Source: Prorocentrum cordatum
Taxonomy: Eukaryota > Sar > Dinophyceae > Prorocentrales > Prorocentraceae
Direction of reading: 5' to 3'
Length of the DNA: 64,000 bases
NCBI GenBank assembly: GCA_963575745.1
Contig: CAUYUJ010005002.1
Location: forward strand, 353,856-417,855
Shown: one piece after another, positions 1-10,485 of the stretch
Numbering within the stretch: the stretch's first letter is position 1
How the letters are laid out: each line of letters opens with the position of its first letter
The notes under the pieces: model-generated
What the model was told of the DNA's origin: nothing
The model's database searches: none
The model's input: the letters and a program-made list of their open reading frames with translations, nothing else
Made by a program: the position numbers and the translations under genes

Positions 1-571
1 AAACCATCGCCGCGCAGCAGGGGGAAGCCACTTCTGGTGCGGAGCCTAGCACGAAGAGCCAGCTGTTCTGAGAGATCTCCGCCGAGCGGGCGCAGGGCAT
101 CTTCGAGAACCTCTGAGGGGCCTTCCAGTGGCGCAGAGGTCGCCAGGGCCGTCCACCCTCTGCTCAGAGGAGCAAGAGGTCATGCTAATGATACGTTCCA
201 AGGTTTCCAAGGTTTTTTGGATTTCCCATGTTTGCGAATGCTCTGCAATGGCTGCGCCGCTAGATACTCTGGAAATCCTGGAACGCATCCTGAGCCAATC
301 TTATATGGCATCATTCTCGCCCTATCTATCTTCGTTTCCCCCACGCACACATTGGCGGCGAATCGCGCGCGGGGCCTGCGAGGCCCGTGCTCATGTTATC
401 GGTGATTAGTCGCCCATCTTTCCTCCAGCGCAAGAGTCGGCAAAGGCCTCGCCCTCCCCCCCCTCCCCCGCCCCCTTTCACTGTTCCCGGTTCCTTCCAG
501 CAGGAGCGGACAGGCATGCCTCCAATTGTTCCGATGCATGCAGAGCACAATTTTGTCCCAACATCAGAGTG
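1..571. other. no gene recognised
   Basis: Open frames here are short, overlap on both strands and show no domain or third-position GC bias. A C-rich run lies at about 450-475. The stretch ends where modular repeat copy A begins. Confidence 0.5.
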
Positions 572-640
572 AGGGGGCCGAACGGTCATTCACTGTCCCT
601 GGCTGCGTCGCTGAAGTGGGATTCCGCCATGCGGATTCTC

Positions 641-641
641 G

Positions 642-685
<44 letters not shown>

Positions 686-686
686 G
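641..686 (+). repeat. GTT microsatellite
   Basis: About 15 uninterrupted GTT triplets, immediately followed by the AATAATTATTGTTG block of the modular element. Confidence 0.95.
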
Positions 687-1624
687 AACATTATTAATTC
701 TAAAGAATAATTATTGTTGGGCCCCCTGGTGCACGCCCCCCCCGCCGCGCCTAGGCCGCAGCTACATTTTCATCATTTTCGTGAGGAAGCCTCAGGTAAA
801 ACGATGTCATCCAGATCCGGTTGTTTTGTTCCCCCCCGCTGTCCCTTGCAAAAAACACTATAAAATGACATTTCTTGTTCTAATATAATCAAATTTCAAG
901 AATCCCTTGCAAAAAATAAGGTAAAGTGGACATTCGCGCGCGCAAGACGAAATCCTTCCAAAAGCTTAGTGTTCGGAGCGATTTTAACATAAAAACATCA
1001 AAAAACCAATGGTTTTTCAACAAAAAAATGTCAAAATCTCATCCCGCGCGCTCTTGCGGATTCGTAGGAAACCCAACACTTTTTAAACATTTCTGTCAAA
1101 CGGGCTTTTGCGAGCAACTTTTTCGAACTTCTGCGACAACGGTTGCGCACCTGCCAGGGCCATCATCCCTGTCAAATAATACCATGCGGGACACATTCGT
1201 TTTTTCTTCGCGCGCGCACGCCGAAATCTCCAAAAACCAGATGTGATCAACTATCTTGTGAGTACGTATCGTGTGTATCATGTGTATCATGTACCATATG
1301 CATCATATGCAACAGATGTTCTGTGGAAGGCTTAACAACTTCTGTGGGTTAACAAGGCTTAACAACTTCTGTGGGTGTACGAACGTAGGCTTAACAACTT
1401 CTGTGGGTGTGTACTCCACGCCAGTGTAGTAGCCACGGTCGTCCGCAGGCCACGAAGTGAAGTGTCCGAACGTCATAGGGCGGGAAGCTGGGTGTGGGTG
1501 GTGGCGAAGAGTCGTGTGGATATTTGGTAGAGCTTGCACTGCCCCCCCACAAAGTGGGGGTATTGGCTGGCGTCGCATGAAAACCCTGGCACTGGTGAGA
1601 ACACTGAGCGTTCGGGTAAAATGA

Positions 1625-1647
1625 TTGTTGTTGTTGTTGTTGTTGTT

Positions 1648-1697
<50 letters not shown>

Positions 1698-1797
1698 TGT
1701 TGTTGTTGTTGTTGTCGTCGTCGTCGTTGTCGTCGTCGTCGTTGTCGTTGTCGTTGTCGTTGTTGTTGTAGTTGTTGTTGTCGTTGTTGTTGGTGGT
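1625..1797 (+). repeat. mixed GTT/GTC microsatellite
   Basis: About 57 triplets alternating in blocks of GTT and GTC. Translated in frame it gives poly-valine or poly-arginine/glutamine, which I treat as non-coding. Confidence 0.95.
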
Positions 1798-1959
1798 GTT
1801 GAACTCTCACTTCTGAAGAATAATTATTGTTGATCCCCCCTCACCGGTGCATGCTGTTTTTCTTAATCAAAGTGTGCCCCTCGACACCCGCACCCTGTTT
1901 TCTACCAGGGGAAGTCTTGATGCTCAAATTCCGCCCTTGGCCCCGAATTACAACAACAA

Positions 1960-2235
1960 CGGCTCCCGCTTGTGACTTCCTCACAGTTTAGCCAGGACCC
2001 CCGCTCCCGCCCGAGACTTGCTCGCATTGTATGCAGGAATCGCGCTCTCGCTTGGGACTTCCTTGCGATTTATTCCGGAATCGCTCTCCCGTCGCTCTGG
2101 AGTCGCGCTCTCGCTGGAGACTTGTTTGCAATTTACTGACGACTAGCGCCCTTGCGTGGGAATGTCTTGCAATTTACTCAAGCGCCGCGCTCCCGACACC
2201 CAGGCACCCAGGAGTCGCGCTCACCTGGATCTCGC
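1960..2235 (+). repeat. degenerate 45-50-bp tandem units (CGCTCTCGC type)
   Basis: Units contain a CGCTC(T/C)CGC core, GAGACTT or GGGACTT and an AATTTA-like end. The same family recurs at 5700-5935 (+), 7920-8150 (-) and 55255-55345 (-), always as one module of the larger dispersed element. Confidence 0.7.
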
Positions 2236-2985
2236 TGCCCTTCGTGGCCCCGTTGTAGCTCTTCGTGGCCCCCTCGCTTTGTTTTGTGGCCCCGTTGCAG
2301 CCCTTCGTGGCCCCCTCGCTTTGTTTCGTGGCCCCGTTGCAGCCGCTCGTGGCCTCTTCGCTGCCCTTCGTGGGCCCCGTTGCAGCCCTTCGTGGCCGCC
2401 TCGCTTTGTTTCGTGGCCCCGTTGCAGCCCTTCGTGGCCCCCTCGCTTTGTTTCGTGGCCCCGTTGCAGCCCTTCGTGGCTCCCTCGCTTTCTTTCGTGG
2501 CCCCGTTGCAGCCCTTCGTGGCCCCCTTGCCTTTCGTGGCCCCATATATGTATGCCCTTCGTGGCCCCCGCCTGTTCGCGCCCGTGGTGGCCCCATAAGC
2601 ATGCCCTTCGTGGCCCCGCTGTCGCCCTTCGTGGCCCCCTCGCTGCCCTTCGTGGCCCCGTTGCTGCCCTCAGTGGCCCCGTCCTTGCCCTCCGCGGCCC
2701 AACATACGTATGCCGTTCGTGCCCCCCGCTCGTTCGCGCCTGTGGTGGCCCCATGTGCGTGCCCTTCGTTGCCCCGCTGTCGCCGTTTGTGGCCTCCTCA
2801 CTGTCCTACGTGGCCCGGTTGCTATCTTCAGTGGCCCCATCGTTGCTTTCTGTGGCCCTGCATTATCTGCCCTTCGTGGCCCCCGCTCGTTCGCGCTCTT
2901 CGTGGCCCCATACGCATTCCCTTCGTGTCCCCGCTGTCGCCCTTCGTGGCCTACTTCGTGTCCTTCGTGGCCCTGCTGTCGTTCT
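2236..2985 (+). repeat. 42-bp minisatellite (CTTCGTGGCCCC type)
   Basis: About 16 units built on CCCTTCGTGGCCCC with an average period of 42 bp in the best-kept part (2280-2530). All three plus frames stay open because no unit carries a stop, producing long low-complexity frames that I do not call genes. A (CGT)n run follows at 3003-3050, and a GC-rich segment containing CGGTCCGCGGCCGCCCCGCC is duplicated at 3085-3160. Confidence 0.85.
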
Positions 2986-3005
2986 CTCTCGCTCTCGCTT
3001 TCGCT

Positions 3006-3049
<44 letters not shown>

Positions 3050-3164
3050 GTCGGTCCCCTGTCCGTCCCTCTTGGGGTCGGGTCGACGGTCCGCGGCCGC
3101 CCCGCCGATCAGCGCTGCCGCTGGCCAGGCCGACGGTCCGCGGCCGCCCCGCCGCTTACCGGGG

Positions 3165-3445
3165 CCCGGCTTGCAGGGAAGAGAGGTATACCTCCCCGAA
3201 AGGCTTCGATCCAAGACGAAGAGGGCGGGTATCGAGGATTTGGGAAATACGCGTCTTAGGACACTCGAGCAAATAAGGGTAAACTGTCTTAAACTGATTG
3301 TTGTTGTTGTTGTTGCTGTTGTTGTTGTTGTTGGGGTTGTTGTGTGTTTGGTAAGTGTTGCTATGTTGTTGCCGCTGCTGTTGTTCTTATCGTCGTTGTT
3401 GTTGCTGTTGCTGCAGCTGTTGTTGTTGTGGTGGTTGCTGTTGTT
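3165..3445 (+). repeat. conserved 3' block of the modular element plus GTT tail
   Basis: This block shares GACGAAGAGGGCGGGTATC and flanking sequence with the minus strand at 6975-7110 and 54895-55020. In all three loci it runs straight into a triplet or AC-type simple repeat, as a SINE or LINE 3' end would. Confidence 0.6.
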
Positions 3446-3534
3446 GTGTGTTGGTTTGTTTGCCTCCCACATCCTAAGTGGGCTTCGTGTTTTCTGTGCA
3501 CGCCTCCGCGCAGGATGACCCCCCACCTCTTTCT

Positions 3535-3850
3535 GCACACTCATCATCATCAGCACCACCATCAGCATCATCATCATCAGCACACACCCGCTCATAATCA
3601 TCAGCAAGCCCCCGCACAAACACACACTTATTCATCATCATCGTCGTCATCATCCCCAGATTAGCTGGCGCACTCCTCGCCATGACCACCACCGGCATCA
3701 GCACCATCAGACACAGCATCACCACAATCAGCATCACCGTCATCGTCGTTCTCATTCACCATCATTATCAACCAATCACCGCTCACCAATACCCACCACC
3801 ATCACCACTGTCTTCGCACACTCATCATTGTCATCATCCCGTCGTGATCA
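3535..3850 (+). repeat. CAT/CAC/CAG-rich low-complexity tract
   Basis: Irregular run of CAN triplets with several interruptions. It would read as poly-histidine in one frame. I see no domain or start context to support a gene. Confidence 0.8.
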
Positions 3851-3864
3851 TCGACCAAGAGGGA

Positions 3865-5025
3865 GCCTCGTCCGTGGGAGATATGCGACGAAGTCTCAGG
3901 CGGGATTTCATTTTTTTTTGGGTACGCACTTCATGTAGGTAATCCGAGCGGGCCATCGGAACCTTGTAACTGTCGTTACCTTTCGGCTCCCCTGGACTGA
4001 AAATGAAGTAGGTCTCGGGCGGGAACTTCGCCTGTGCGTGAATTGCGAGAAAGTCTCAGGCGAGAGCCCCCTCCTTATGACATCCGCATTTCATGTTGGC
4101 AATCCGAGCGGGTCATCGGAACCTTGTAACTGTCGTCACGTCTCTTCTCCTCTGGGTTGATTCTGGAGGAAGTCTTAGGCGGGTGCTTCGTCTGTGGGTG
4201 AATTGCGAGGACAACTCAGGCGTGAACCCTCTCCTTATGGGATCCGCCTTTCATGTTGGTAATCCGTGCGGGCCATCGGAACCTTGTAAAAGTCGTCACT
4301 TGTTCGGCTCTTCTGGATTGAAGATGGAGGACGTCTCAGGCGGGAGCTATGTCTGTGAGTGAATTGCGAGGACGTCTCAGGCGAGAGCCCCCTCCTCATG
4401 ACGTTCGCAGTTCATGCTTGTAATCCGAACGGGCCATCGGAAGCTTGTAACTGTCGTCGCTATTCGGCTCCCTGGGTTGAATCTGGAGGAAGTCTCAGGC
4501 GGGAGGTTCGTCAGCGAGTGAATTGCGAGGGAAACTGAGGCGTGAGCCCCACCCTTATGGGATCCGCTTTTTCATACTGGTAATCCGAACGGGTCATCGG
4601 AACCTTGTAGCCGTCGTCACTTTTCGGTTCCTGTGGGTTGAAGATGGGGGAAGTCTCAGGCTGGAGGTTCGTCTGTGAGTGGATAGCGAGGAAGTCTGAG
4701 GGGATAGCCCCCTCAATATGGGGCCCGCACTTCGAGCAGGTCATCGGCAATGTTTACCAGGCATACCACTCGATCGCCCCAAAGGGGCATATTCCGAGCA
4801 CTTTTCGGTGCGGAGGACAAAGGGTGAAATCTGAAATGCCGTTTCGATGGATGTTCGAGGCTTGGAGCTGCAAGAGATCACAAGGCGGGTTGCTTTTCGC
4901 GGTGCAAAAGTCCATATGGATTCCACTCTGAGCCCTCCACCCGGAGAACCTGCTCAGTTATTACGAGGCGTTCTTCGCGCGTCTGTGGGTAAGTTGAAAG
5001 GAAGTCTCAGGCGGGAGCCACCCTC
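3865..5025 (+). repeat. 160-bp tandem repeat array
   Basis: The marker GG(C/T)CATCGGA occurs at 3951, 4111, 4271, 4432 and 4592 (spacing 160, 160, 161, 160), with a diverged copy at 4739. Each unit holds two sub-repeats with GTCTCAGGCG, the reverse complement of the module at 1960-2235, so the array probably arose by local amplification of the dispersed element. Confidence 0.8.
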
Positions 5026-5524
5026 CCCAGTTACAAGTCGCTCGAGGAGTTCGACAAGAGAGCGGTGGACTCCAGGGCTGAGGCGGAGCAGCTCGTGGCA
5101 GAGCTGAACTTCGTGCTGCCTCCCGCCCGGGCGCGGCCGCGACAAATTGCGTGCGGGGTTGTCCCAACGGCCGTTGCCCCGACGGCTTCGCGATTCTGCC
5201 ATCGGAAAACGCGCCTTTTGCCGGGCGCGGCGGCGGGGGCGCCGTGGAACATTTGCACGCGCCCCCTTGCGAGGAGGGAGGACAGGCGGGATGGACATGA
5301 GAGGGGGGGGGGGGGAAGGAGGAGGTGGATGAGGCTGAGGAGGAAAAGCGAAGTGGAAGAGGAGAAGTGGAGCAAGGAGGGCGAGCAGGAGGAAGAGACG
5401 GAGGACGAGGCAAACAAGGAGGATGAGGAGGAGGCGCCACAAAGGGCGAGACGGGGGGCTTCGGCCAGGGAAGAGGAAAGAGCGAAGGCCAATCTAAATG
5501 TATTTCCGCGCTTGGCCCAACCGT
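5026..5524. other. no gene recognised; purine-rich tract
   Basis: Contains a G run near 5300-5315 and an imperfect GAGGA/GGA tract to about 5450. Long frames on both strands are low complexity. Confidence 0.45.
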
Positions 5525-6125
5525 CGGAGTACTTTGTTTGTTGTTGCTGTTGTTGTTTAAGCCCCAATGCTGAATACTTTTGTTGACCCCCTTCCAGTGA
5601 CCATTGCATGTCCCGGTTGAAGCGTTTCCTCCGGGGCTCGCGCCTTGTTTTGTCGCCGGGAAAGCCACGGGGCTCAACCTGTGTTGTTGGCCCCCCGTTT
5701 ACAACAACAGCGGTTCCCGCTTGACACTTCTTCACCATGTATTCCCAAATCGCGCTCCCGCGCGGGAGTTTCTCACACATTATATACGAATCGCGCTCTC
5801 GCGTGGGACTTCCTCGCATCTAATTCAGACGATGCGCCTTCGGCGCTCAGGAATCACGCTCTCGCCTTGGCTTTTCTCAGGGTTTACTTGGGAATCGCGC
5901 TATCGCTCGAGGCTTCCTCGCGATTCAAGCAGGACCCACGCTTCAGCAACCCGCCTGCTCCAGCTGGTCGCCTGGGCCCGCCTGCCCGACCTGCCCGCTA
6001 TGGGTCTGCCCACCCGATTTGCCCGTCTGGTTATACCAGTTGGTTTCTGCTCCTTGCCCTGCTAATTTCTCTCGTGCTCCATTATTTTCCCTCCCCCTTT
6101 CCACCCGTCTTCTCCTCCCTTGTTT
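5525..6125 (+). repeat. modular dispersed repeat, copy B (partial)
   Basis: Begins in a short GTT run, continues with TTGTTGACCCCC and CGCTC(T/C)CGC units (5700-5935), then a block starting CACGCTTCAG that matches the complement of about 55090-55260 in copy D nearly base for base. It lacks the start block and the 3' block. Confidence 0.6.
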
Positions 6126-6179
6126 TTAGGGGCTGCGCTACATTCGCCGCAGGCGCCGCATTTTTGGCTTGTTCTGTTC

Positions 6180-6838
6180 AGTGAACGTACTTTGGGTCGC
6201 GGGTGGGTCGCGGGCTCGCCACCTCCACTTGGAATTGATTCAAAAACAGCCCTCCGCAGGCGCCCAACATTTTGATTTGTACAGTGAACGCGGTTTGGGT
6301 CGCGGGTGGGTCGCAGGTTCTCCACATGGAACGACTGTACCAGAAGCCCGCCGCAGGCGCAGGCGCCGAACATTTTTGGTGGGTCGCGGCGTGGGTCGCG
6401 GGTGGGTTGCGGGTGGTTCGCGGTGGTTCGCGGGTGGGTCGCGGGCGCGGCTTGGGTCGCGGGTGGGTCGCAGGTTCTCCACCTCGAACGAATGCAAAAC
6501 AAACCCGCCCCAGGCGCCGAACGTTTTGGGTGGGTAGCGGGGTGGGTCGCGGATGGGTCGCGGGTGGGTCGCGGTGTGTCGCGGGTGGGTCGCGGGTGGG
6601 TCGCGGATGGGTCGCGGAGTGGGTCGCGGGTGGGTCGCGGGTGGGTCGCCGGGGGGTCGCGGGTGGGTCGCCGGGGGGGTGTCGGGGTGGGTCGCGGGCG
6701 GGTCGTGGGGTGGGTCGCGGGTGGGTCGCGGGTGGGTCGCGGGTGGGTCGCGGGGTGGGTAATGGGTGGGTCGCGGTTTGGGTCGCGGGAGGGTCGCGGG
6801 GTGGGTCGCGGGGCGGTCGCGGGGCGGGTCGCGGGTGG
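6180..6838 (+). repeat. 12-bp minisatellite (GGGTGGGTCGCG)
   Basis: Dozens of copies of GGGTGGGTCGCG with GGGT/GGGG variants, interrupted by islands around 6240-6290, 6320-6385 and 6480-6530. The same unit occurs at 54478-54690, again next to an AAC/CA-type simple repeat and the conserved 3' block, so it travels with the modular element. Confidence 0.85.
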
Positions 6839-7109
6839 GACAACAAACAACAAACAACAAACACCAAACAACAAACAACAAACAACAATCAACAAACAAC
6901 AAACAACAAACAACAAGCGACAATCAACAAACAGCAAACAGCAAACACCAAACACCAAACAACACCAACAACAACAACAACAATCATTCTAAGATTGCTC
7001 GTTCCTATCTGCCCGCGTGTCATTCACAATGCATATCCCAAACCCTGGATACCCGCCCTCTTCGTCTTCGATCGTACCCCTTTTGGGGGGTTGTATTTCT
7101 TTCCGACCA

Positions 7110-7192
7110 CGTGTAATTGGAGAAGCGCGGGAGGCGAACCCGCAATCAGAGGCAGCGAGCTCTGGCACTTGTCGGTGAGACCCCATTTCACT
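7110..7192 (-). other. tRNA-derived sequence (candidate SINE head)
   Basis: On the minus strand a T-arm-like segment GCGGGTTCGCCTCCCGC forms a 5-bp stem with a 7-nt loop and is one change from the pol III B-box consensus. It is preceded by AGTGCCAGAGC, which resembles a tRNA D-arm, and CCTCTGATT, which resembles an anticodon loop (UCU). The acceptor stem does not pair and the variable region is missing, so this is not a working tRNA gene. It lies just upstream of the conserved block and tail of copy C on the same strand, as in a tRNA-derived SINE, but the other copies lack it. Confidence 0.35.
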
Positions 7193-7544
7193 TGTCGCAA
7201 GCAGATATCAGCGGCAATCCACACTGAGACCCCGTTTCATTAGCCATAACGCTGGGGTCACTGCGTGCAGGAAAGCGAAATACGGCAGTGGACAGTGTTG
7301 TTGCCCAGCGGCCCTGCGGGAGGTGAAGTCGGAACCCGATGTCATCAATCACATTGCTGGGATTCGCGCGTGCGGGAATGTGAACAGCTATATACAATAA
7401 CGAAGCGCCATTACTACAGCGCCAGGATCTGCTTGTGCGAAAAGGGTAAGCCTCAGCAGCAGGCGCTGACGATGCTGCTCAGCGTGATGTGGAGGGCAAC
7501 GCTCAAGGAGACGTGGGAGGTGAACTGGGGCCCGCCGTCGCCGG
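7193..7544. other. no gene recognised
   Basis: Holds two copies of a GAGACCCC(A/G)TTTCA segment about 57 bp apart (7177 and 7226), otherwise unique-looking sequence without a supported exon. Confidence 0.4.
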
Positions 7545-7800
7545 CCACGTTGGGGCGCCGCCGAGTTTCAAATATGTTGTAAATTCCTTGTGTTTGTTGC
7601 ACCTGACCCCTCCGATCTGCGCGAGGGGTGCCACCGATGTTCGAAAACGTTGCCAATCCCATGTGTTTTTTGACCCTGACCCCGCCGATCTGCGCGAGGG
7701 GCGCCACCGATGTTCGAAATCGTTGCAAATCCTTTCTGTGTTTTTGACCATGGCGTCGCGATCTGCGTGAGGGGTGCCGCCGATTTTCAGAATCCCAAGG
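7545..7800 (+). repeat. 73-bp tandem repeat, about 3.5 copies
   Basis: GATCTGCG occurs at 7614, 7687 and 7760 (spacing 73), followed each time by a GAGGGG(T/C)GCC(A/G)CCGAT block. Confidence 0.8.
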
Positions 7801-7919
7801 GCGTCCCAAGCGAAACGGCCGGAAAATCCCGGACGCGGCCGCGCCCACGCACTAATTGCCTCTGAGCTCTATTCCCTCGGAGAGGCGCGTATGAGAACAA
7901 CCATTATTCTTCAGGAGTG

Positions 7920-9305
7920 AGAGTTTGAAGGAGGTCCCAGGCGGGAGCGCCGTTATGAGAGTTCAACGTAGCTCAGTTGTGCGGGAGGTCCCAGGCGGAA
8001 GCGCCGTCGGGCGGGAGCGGGAGTCCTGAGTAAATTGTGAGGAAGTCTCAGGCGGGAGCGCCGATCCTGAGTAAATTGTGAGGAAGTCTCAGGTGGGAGC
8101 GGGGGTCATGAGTAAATTGTAGGGAAGTCTCAGGCGGGAGCCGTTGTTGTTGTAACCCGGGGGGGCAACAACGCAGTTTGAGGATCAAGATTTTGCCTGT
8201 CAAAAAACAGCGTGCGAGCGTCGATGGGGCGCGCTTTGACTGAGAAAAAAACTGTGTGCACCGGTGGGGGGATCAACAATAATTATTTTTCATAAATGAG
8301 AGTTCAACAACAACAACAACCACAACAGCCAACAACAACAACAACAGCAACAACAACAACAGCAACAACAACAGCAACAACATCAACACCAGCAATGACA
8401 ACAACAAACAACAGCCAACAACAACAAGAACGACCACAACAACAACAACAACAACAATTACTAGCACGTGGGGACACACCGTTCTCACCAGTGCCAGGGT
8501 TTTCATAGGAGGCGGGCAATACCCCCACTTTGTGGGGGGGCCGGTTCAAGCTCTACCAAATTTCCAAACGACTCTTCGCCACCACCCACACCCAGCTTCC
8601 CGCCCTATGACGTTCGGACACTTCACTTCGTGGCATGCGGACGACCGTGGCTACTATTCAGGGCCCCGCGGCCGACGACGACGGCGTGCGCGCGCGAAGA
8701 AAAAACGAATGTGTCCCGCATGGTATTATTTGACAGGGATGATGGCCCTGGCAGGTGCGCAACCGTTGTTGCAGAAGTTCGAAAAAGTTGCTCGCAAAAG
8801 CCCGTTTGACAGAAATGATTAAAAAGTGTTGGGTTTCCTACGAATCCGCAAGAGCGCGCGGGATGAAATTTTGACATTTTTTCTTTTTGAAAAACCATTG
8901 ATTTTTTGATGTTTTTATGTTAAAATCGCGACGAAAAAAGGTTTTGGAAGGATTTCGTCTTGCGCGCGCGAATGTCAACTTTACCTTTTTTTGCAAGGGA
9001 TTCTTGAAGTTTGGTTATGTTAGAACAAGAAATGTCCACTTTAGCTTCTTTTTTTTTGCAAGGGAAAACCGATCGTAACAACACAACCGGATCCGGACCA
9101 ACCCGTTTTGCCTGAGACTTCCTCGCGAAAATGATGAAAATGAGGCTGCGGCCTAGGCGCGGCGGGGGGGTCGGGCACCAGGGGCCCCAACAATAATTAT
9201 TCTTTAGAAGTAATAATGTTCAACAACAACAACAATAATCCGCATCGCGGAATTCCACTTCAGCCACGCACCCAGGGACAGTGAATGGCCGTTCGGTTCA
9301 GCCCC
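7920..9305 (-). repeat. right arm of long inverted repeat
   Basis: Reverse complement of 572-2035. It carries two GAACAAC-type simple repeats (about 8295-8455 and 9220-9238), each next to an AATAATTATT block. The loop between the arms is about 5.9 kb. Confidence 0.75.
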
Positions 9306-9764
9306 CTCGTTCTAGGCGCCCCTAGTATCGCCCCAGCACGGCTACAGAGGCCCCCAAGCGGGCGCCGAAACGGCCGAAAAGGCGATCTACGGGCGTCCCG
9401 GGCTTCCGGCGACGCCCCCAGACGGCCCAAGACGGTCTCCAAAACAGATCACCAAGAGGGCCGAGAATCGCCGAAATCTTGCTCCAAGGCGGCCACGACG
9501 GTTTCCCGACGGCCCAAGGAACCTCCACCGCGCCCCAAGAAGCCTCCACCACGCCCCGAGCCACCTCCCCAGGGCACGGGGGGACCGGGCGTCCGGGGAC
9601 GCCCCCAGACGGCCCCAGAAAGTCCCCGAAACAGAACACCAGGGTCCCCAAAGGCTTCAAAACGCTCCAAGGCGGCCGTGAATCGCCCAAATCCCGCTCC
9701 AAGACGCCCACGATGGCTTCCGGACGGCCCAAGGAACTCCCGACACGCCCCAAGAAGCTTACAA
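9306..9764 (+). repeat. degenerate ~345-bp tandem family, part split off by the copia insertion
   Basis: Shares GACGCCCCCAGACGGCCC, GCCGAGAATCGCC and CGCCCCAAGAAGC with 17990-18890. The last unit stops at the copia insertion point (9769/9770). Confidence 0.65.
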
Positions 9765-9769
9765 GAGGC
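9765..9769. other. target-site duplication (left), GAGGC
   Basis: The same five bases follow the 3' LTR at 17929-17933. Five bp is the usual duplication length for copia-type integrases. Confidence 0.85.
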
Positions 9770-9918
9770 TGTGGAAATGGACACTGTCTCCCTGGCCCCC
9801 CGAGATGCCCCTCTCACGCCGACGCCGATTCGACCGCAACCGTTTCGGTTTCAGGGCTCTTGAGTTTCGGGCAGAAAAGACTTTCAGCTTTCTTGCGACG
9901 GCGGCAGCCGTCAGTTGA
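9770..9918 (+). repeat. 5' LTR (149 bp)
   Basis: Starts TGTGGAAATGG (3' LTR: TGTTGAAATGG) and ends CGTCAGTTGA. Five substitutions separate it from the 3' LTR and there are no indels. The start is a canonical TG; the end is not a canonical CA, but the target duplication places the border here. Short LTRs of this size are common in copia elements. Confidence 0.9.
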
Positions 9919-9938
9919 TGGCAAGCGGAGCGGACTGG
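9919..9938 (+). other. candidate primer binding site
   Basis: TGGCAAGCGGAGC begins directly after the 5' LTR, where a sequence complementary to a tRNA 3' end (TGG complements CCA) is expected. The tRNA could not be identified. Confidence 0.4.
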
Positions 9939-10214
9939 TTCGCCACGGTCTGCTCCCGCCTCCGCGGCTCGCGGGGGACTGCTTGGCGCGCCCCGTGGCT
10001 GGGGCTGCTGGCCTGGCCTGCAGGGAGCGGGCTCGGCACCGCGGCGCAGGTTGTGGCGGACCTGCACAAGCTGGACTACCAGGGCGGAGTCTGGCACCGG
10101 CGGCGCTGCAGCATCGCGCACGCCATTATCACGAGCTCGATCGCTGTTGCCTTGGCTACCAGCAGCACCACGAGCAGCACTACGAGCAGCACCACTGCAA
10201 CTCCAAGAAGTATC

Positions 10215-10485
10215 ATGGCGCGAGCCTCGCGCCTCACCTTCGACAAGGACATCCCGCTCTACGACGGCGACCCAGCGCTGTTCGAATAATACCAGGAGCG
10301 GGCCAAGGATGCCTTCCACGGTCGCATGGGCGACGAAAAGCAGATCGCGACGCCAGTCAACTTGAGGAATGGTCTCTCGGGCGCGGCCTACGACACCGCG
10401 AGGTCGCTGAAGCGCGACGACTTGCTCACGTACGAGGAGGAGATCCTCGAGCGGTGGCAAGGGCGGCGGCGCGATCACTCGCAAG
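10215..10485 (+). pseudogene. gag: copia gag, N-terminal part, broken
   Basis: The likely start is ATG 10215; codons upstream to 9918 are open but serine/threonine-rich and lack a domain. The frame encodes a Gag segment typical of dinoflagellate copia elements (TFDKDIPLYDGDPALFE) and meets TAA at 10287-10289, where the context GAA-TAA-TAC suggests a single G-to-T nonsense change. Translation continues in frame from 10290 (YQERAKDAFHGR) to about 10445, after which the Gag reading moves to the frame of 10510. Both breaks lie before the structural core, so no intact Gag can be made. Confidence 0.75.

Larger units (their letters stand above)
572..2035 (+). repeat. left arm of long inverted repeat
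   Basis: This arm is the reverse complement of about 7920-9305. Over about 185 bp compared by eye (1040-1225 against the complement of 8700-8868) I count two differences, about 99% identity. The left arm has roughly 200 bp (about 1225-1430) absent from the right arm, including three copies of GGCTTAACAACTTCTGTGGG. The matching open frames at 1030-1246 (+) and 8623-8868 (-) follow from the duplication and are not evidence of a gene. Confidence 0.75.
572..3445 (+). repeat. modular dispersed repeat, copy A (full length)
   Basis: Four loci in this window share the same ordered blocks. The order in copy A is: a start block (572-640, beginning CCGAACGGTCATTCACTGTC), a GTT array (641-686), a block with AATAATTATTGTTG followed by C-runs (1800-1920), degenerate units of about 45-50 bp carrying CGCTCTCGC and GACTTCCT (1960-2235), a variable minisatellite (2236-3060), a conserved block with GACGAAGAGGGCGGGTATC (3165-3295) and a terminal GTT-rich tail (3296-3445). 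Copies C (6839-9305, minus) and D (54478-55605, minus) keep the order; B (5525-6125, plus) is partial. No protein is encoded. A non-autonomous retroposon with a simple-repeat tail is the best guess, by inference. Confidence 0.6.
6839..9305 (-). repeat. modular dispersed repeat, copy C (full length)
   Basis: Read on the minus strand: start block (9305-9235), GTT array, a block of about 0.9 kb also present in copy A, the AATAATTATTGTTG block (about 8280), CTCTCGC units (8150-7920), unrelated sequence (7800-7110), the conserved 3' block (7110-6975) and a TTG/TGTT-type tail (6970-6839). It is the inverted partner of copy A. Confidence 0.6.

Noticed and set aside
926-1246. Conserved frame found in both inverted-repeat arms
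   Set aside because: Conservation equals that of the flanking non-coding DNA and follows from recent duplication.
1534-1833. Long frames through the GTT/GTC array
   Set aside because: Poly-Val and Arg/Gln translation of a microsatellite; no start or domain.
2156-3518. Frames of 367 and 417 codons in the CTTCGTGGCCCC minisatellite
   Set aside because: All frames stay open because the 42-bp unit lacks stops; the translation is only the repeat.
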